Part shown: piece by piece, positions 5,627 through 7,429 of the stretch
How the letters are laid out: each line of letters begins with the position of its first letter
Position numbering within the stretch: position 1 is the stretch's first letter
Source of the DNA: JBBQNR01 sp038330145
GTDB taxonomy: Bacteria; Actinomycetota; Thermoleophilia; Solirubrobacterales; JBBDJG01
Direction: 5' to 3'
DNA: 7,429 nt
Assembly: GCA_038330145.1 (NCBI GenBank)
Contig: JBBQNR010000115.1
Coordinates: 1 to 7,429, forward strand
Notes under the pieces: generated by a model
Seen by the model: the letters and a program-made list of their open reading frames with translations, nothing else
The model's database searches: none
Told to the model about the DNA's origin: nothing
Program-made: the position numbers and the translations under genes

Positions 5627-5667
5627 CCGAGCAGCACCGCCTACACACCTTCGCGGCTGCTGCTCGG
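5627..5667. repeat. Long inverted repeat (14 bp with one bulge)
   Basis: CCGAGCAGCA (5627-5636) is the exact reverse complement of TGCTGCTCGG (5658-5667). The adjoining CCGC (5637-5640) pairs with GCGG (5653-5656), leaving one bulged C and a 12-nt loop. No U-tract follows. It could be an RNA structure, a protein site or part of a single-strand or transfer origin. Confidence 0.65.
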
Positions 5668-5669
5668 CC

Positions 5670-5715
5670 GCATGCTGCCGAGGAAGCGCGGGGTATCGAG
5701 GCATGCTCCCGAGGA
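5670..5715 (+). repeat. Imperfect 15-bp direct repeats with GCATGC core
   Basis: GCATGCTGCCGAGGA at 5670-5684 and GCATGCTCCCGAGGA at 5701-5715 differ at one base, with a 31-bp period (about three helical turns). Each begins with the palindrome GCATGC. They directly follow the long inverted repeat. They could be a pair of protein-binding sites. Confidence 0.55.
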
Positions 5716-5840
5716 GGGCACTGAATACACATTTCGCGACATTGGGGCGCAGGAGTAGCTGGGGCGGGCTGCCTGGCAACTGCCGCCGCCGCGAGCTGCT
5801 ATCGCCCCTAGCGGTACTTTGCGGGAGACGGCAGACCGGC

Positions 5841-5865
5841 AGCCGCAGCGCGCTTCGCTGCGGCT
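5841..5865. repeat. Perfect 10-bp hairpin
   Basis: AGCCGCAGCG (5841-5850) and CGCTGCGGCT (5856-5865) are exact reverse complements around a 5-nt loop, CGCTT. The following bases, CGCTATTAATG, are AT-rich rather than a T-run, so it is a poor terminator. It lies 16 bp before the DnaA box. Confidence 0.7.
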
Positions 5866-5881
5866 CGCTATTAATGCAAGT

Positions 5882-5890
5882 TGTGGATAA
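5882..5890 (-). promoter_or_regulatory. Perfect DnaA box
   Basis: TGTGGATAA is the exact complement of the consensus DnaA box TTATCCACA. It sits in a locally AT-rich stretch (TATTAATG before, GTCTATTGCTATTT after) and follows a perfect hairpin. It is the only perfect box I found. A single 9-mer can occur by chance, so binding in vivo is inference. Confidence 0.5.
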
Positions 5891-5931
5891 GTCTATTGCT
5901 ATTTGCCTGCTGTAGCCTGACTATCTACGGC

Positions 5932-6714
5932 ATGCGGAAGGGCTATCGGGCCTCTGTTGAGCGGGTTCTGGCAGCGACTGCGGCAAGCCTCAGCGTCGTG
6001 CTCGCCATGGTGGCTACTCTGCCGCCTGCGACTCTCGGCGCCGACCACACCCTGTGTCTCGATCCCCTGCCCGTGAACCGGCACAACGGACAGGGGATCG
6101 CTGGCTCGCCCGACGGGGTGTCCGCTAATCTGGAGCACCAGACTCTCAGCATGTGCCAGCCGCCAGCGGCGATCGAGCTTAACGGGACCTTCGCCTACGT
6201 GAATATTGAAGGCCCACCGGGAATTTTGAACGACATTATCCAGTCCGGCATGGGCCAATGCCGCGGACCCTTCGCGTGCGATGCGGGCATGCACGCGTTC
6301 GCAGGGTACGGTATCGAGAATTCGTCGCCTGGCTGCGCGGGGTTCCAAGACATCGTGCCAATTCTGGACAAATATGCTTGGCCGAGCGGGACCATCTATC
6401 AGGTCTACCACCAGAGCAACGTCTGGAAGTTCTATGCCGGTGGATTTCTCTTGAAGAGCATCCCGGAGTCCGCCGTGTGTTGGGCACCCGCAGCGGCGAC
6501 TTGGTTTGGTGAGTCGTTGGATGTAGGTGACGCGATCGGCGGCTCGGTCACGGATCACTTCTTTATCACCTCAATGAAATCAACCCAGACAGAGGGCGGC
6601 GCGTTCGCCTACACGAATCTCGACTCGACACGTGCCTGTAGCATCAACAGTACCGGCAACCACTTCTGCGACCTCGTTGGGCCGTCTTCTCTTGCGATCT
6701 GGTCCGGTTTTTGA
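5932..6714 (+). CDS. Secreted Cys-rich protein of unknown function (260 aa)
   Basis: The preferred start, ATG 5932, gives a classic Sec signal: basic n-region (MRKGYRASVER), hydrophobic core (VLAATAASLSVVLAMVA) and likely cleavage after LGA at residue 37. A TTG at 5881 would add 17 hydrophobic residues and overlap the DnaA box. There is no Shine-Dalgarno sequence before either, so a leaderless message is possible. The mature protein has eight cysteines, an even number suited to disulfides outside the cell. Beta-rich segments with aromatic residues (TFAYVNIEG, IIQSGMGQC, IYQVYHQSNVWKFYAGG, AATWFGESLDVGD) suggest a beta-sandwich. The IQSG and WFGE segments loosely recall the Gln and Glu motifs of G1 (eqolisin) peptidases, which is speculative. 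One base separates it from the next exported gene. Confidence 0.75.
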   Translation: MRKGYRASVERVLAATAASLSVVLAMVATLPPATLGADHTLCLDPLPVNRHNGQGIAGSPDGVSANLEHQTLSMCQPPAAIELNGTFAYVNIEGPPGILNDIIQSGMGQCRGPFACDAGMHAFAGYGIENSSPGCAGFQDIVPILDKYAWPSGTIYQVYHQSNVWKFYAGGFLLKSIPESAVCWAPAAATWFGESLDVGDAIGGSVTDHFFITSMKSTQTEGGAFAYTNLDSTRACSINSTGNHFCDLVGPSSLAIWSGF

Positions 6715-6715
6715 C

Positions 6716-7084
6716 ATGAAACGCCTGAAGCTCCAGCTGTTTTTGGGCGCGGTTGTGTCGATGACCGCGGTCGTGGCGGTAGTCGAAGCGGTGGCTCCCG
6801 ACGCGCGCCTTGCGCTGTGCGGAGAGGGCTTTGCGGGGAATCGCGCCACCCTCTCCTTTGAGATTCCCGACGTAGGCCGGGTGTGGGACCACTTGCCCGC
6901 GATGAAAATGGCACCCGAACTCGCAGCGAAGTCGGGGCCGGGCTTCGTCGTCCTTTTCGACCGGTACGAAGGCCTAGGGATGAATGGGCCGATAAGTGCG
7001 ACCAACGTCGTTTGCGTTGTCGACGCCGCCGGCCACACGATGGTCCTTGCCAACGTGGCGCGGGATGGGCTCCGCGTTCCGTAG
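6716..7084 (+). CDS. Exported protein of unknown function (122 aa)
   Basis: The ATG at 6716 lies one base after the preceding stop; there is no good Shine-Dalgarno site, so coupling is likely. The N-terminus (MKRLKLQLFLGAVVSMTAVV) is a signal peptide or membrane anchor, with possible cleavage near EAVA-PDA around residue 27. The mature part has only two cysteines (LALCGEG and NVVCVVD), possibly one disulfide. Strand-like segments include ATLSFEIPDVG, GFVVLFDRYEG and HTMVLANV, and there is a short MAPEL helix. I do not recognise the family. The gene overlaps the next one by 20 nt, so all three exported genes form one unit. An upstream in-frame start at 6632 would overlap the preceding gene and remove the signal sequence from the N-terminus, so I reject it. 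Confidence 0.7.
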   Translation: MKRLKLQLFLGAVVSMTAVVAVVEAVAPDARLALCGEGFAGNRATLSFEIPDVGRVWDHLPAMKMAPELAAKSGPGFVVLFDRYEGLGMNGPISATNVVCVVDAAGHTMVLANVARDGLRVP

Positions 7085-7429
7085 GCGCTGGGCTCTTCTG
7101 GCTGCGCTGCTGACTGGACTTTGCACGGGCTGCATTGTCTTGACCCAGGCACCGACCCAGTCGCCAACTACCGGATTTACACTCTTAGTCCAGCAGGGGT
7201 CGCAACCGCCAATCTCCTTGGCCGTCTCCAAGGACGGCTCGGGCTGCGAGACGTTCCACGATTCGATTTCAAACGTCTGCGTCCTTGCCATCAACGCCAC
7301 GCCGAGTGTGATCGGCGGAGCAGCGCATGGCGCCCTGAACGATGCAGACACCCCCGCCCTCGCCGCCTTGATTTGGCGGGCGCGGATCGACGGCGACGTC
7401 AGCGTGTGCGAGCGAGGCGGGTTGATCGG
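7065..7429 (+). CDS. Exported protein, possible lipoprotein, 3' end outside window
   Basis: This frame starts at ATG 7065, inside the end of the preceding gene, and stays open for at least 121 codons to the window edge. The N-terminus (MGSAFRRRWALLAALLTG) has a basic n-region and a hydrophobic core. LCTGC at residues 19-23 resembles a lipobox with Cys23 as the lipidated residue, but Cys at -3 is not canonical. A Thr/Pro/Gln-rich spacer (QAPTQSPTTG) follows, as is common in surface lipoproteins. Three further cysteines (SGCET, NVCVL, SVCER) lie in a strand-rich domain with an INATPSV segment. The family is not recognised. Third-position GC is high, supporting a real gene. Confidence 0.65.
   Translation, partial: MGSAFRRRWALLAALLTGLCTGCIVLTQAPTQSPTTGFTLLVQQGSQPPISLAVSKDGSGCETFHDSISNVCVLAINATPSVIGGAAHGALNDADTPALAALIWRARIDGDVSVCERGGLI

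Larger units (their letters stand above)
5210..5931. other. Gene-free, hairpin-rich region
   Basis: About 720 bp without a convincing gene. Open frames in it are full of Arg, Pro, Cys and Ser in unlikely runs and cross strong inverted repeats. It contains a direct repeat pair (5229 and 5272), hairpins at 5261-5284 and 5458-5489, an intrinsic terminator at 5531-5575, a long inverted repeat at 5627-5667, imperfect direct repeats at 5670 and 5701, a perfect hairpin at 5841-5865 and a DnaA box at 5882-5890. It may combine transcription stops with a non-coding RNA or an origin-type element. Confidence 0.6.

Noticed and set aside
4904..5779. Minus-strand open frame of 291 codons
   Set aside because: It crosses the + strand terminator and several hairpins, overlaps the real gene ending at 5209, and encodes Arg/Pro/Gly-rich sequence without domain-like pattern.
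5451..5915. Rightward open frame of 154 codons in the gene-free region
   Set aside because: It runs straight through the terminator stem and the inverted repeats. Its product is a run of Arg, Cys, Ser and Leu with no ribosome-binding site.
5899..6558. Minus-strand open frame of 219 codons opposite the secreted protein
   Set aside because: The + strand frame has a good signal peptide and evenly placed cysteines. The minus frame has neither and is a shadow.
1..7429. tRNA or rRNA genes, insertion sequences
   Set aside because: I found no TPsiC-loop-type motif in a cloverleaf context, no rRNA-like stretch, and no transposase with flanking terminal inverted repeats.

Overview
The window is high-GC bacterial DNA. 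It uses GTG and TTG starts and strong codon-position bias, and every confident gene is on the + strand. It looks like part of a mobile or extrachromosomal element (plasmid, phage or integrated element) from a soil-type high-GC bacterium. The host phylum cannot be fixed from the sequence. The anchors are a probable replication initiator whose own reading frame carries iteron-like repeats, and a gene for a bS21-type small-subunit ribosomal protein inside a run of unrecognised small genes.

Layout. Positions 1-98 hold the start of a possible leftward gene that leaves the window. Positions 99-291 are a control region with G-tracts in front of the initiator gene. Positions 292-5209 form one tightly packed rightward operon: the initiator (292-1542), a small protein with a helix-turn-helix-like C-terminus (1539-1970), a 68-aa protein (2041-2247), two coiled-coil proteins that may be related to each other (2237-2506 and 2503-3402), a 90-aa protein (3454-3726), the bS21 homologue (3726-3914), and three unrecognised genes (3911-4192, 4182-4484, 4484-5209). 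Most junctions overlap by 1-11 nt, which suggests translational coupling and joint expression.

Positions 5210-5931 hold no convincing gene but many hairpins, two pairs of direct repeats, one strong intrinsic terminator (5531-5575) and one perfect DnaA box (5882-5890). Positions 5932-7429 hold a second cluster of three exported proteins with N-terminal signal sequences. The last runs off the window and may be a lipoprotein.

Working together (inference): the first operon looks like a replication and early-function module. The initiator probably binds repeats inside its own gene, as phage lambda O does, and the bS21 homologue could act on host 30S ribosomes. The exported trio is a separate unit acting at or outside the cell surface. 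Most small genes have no function that I can read from sequence alone.
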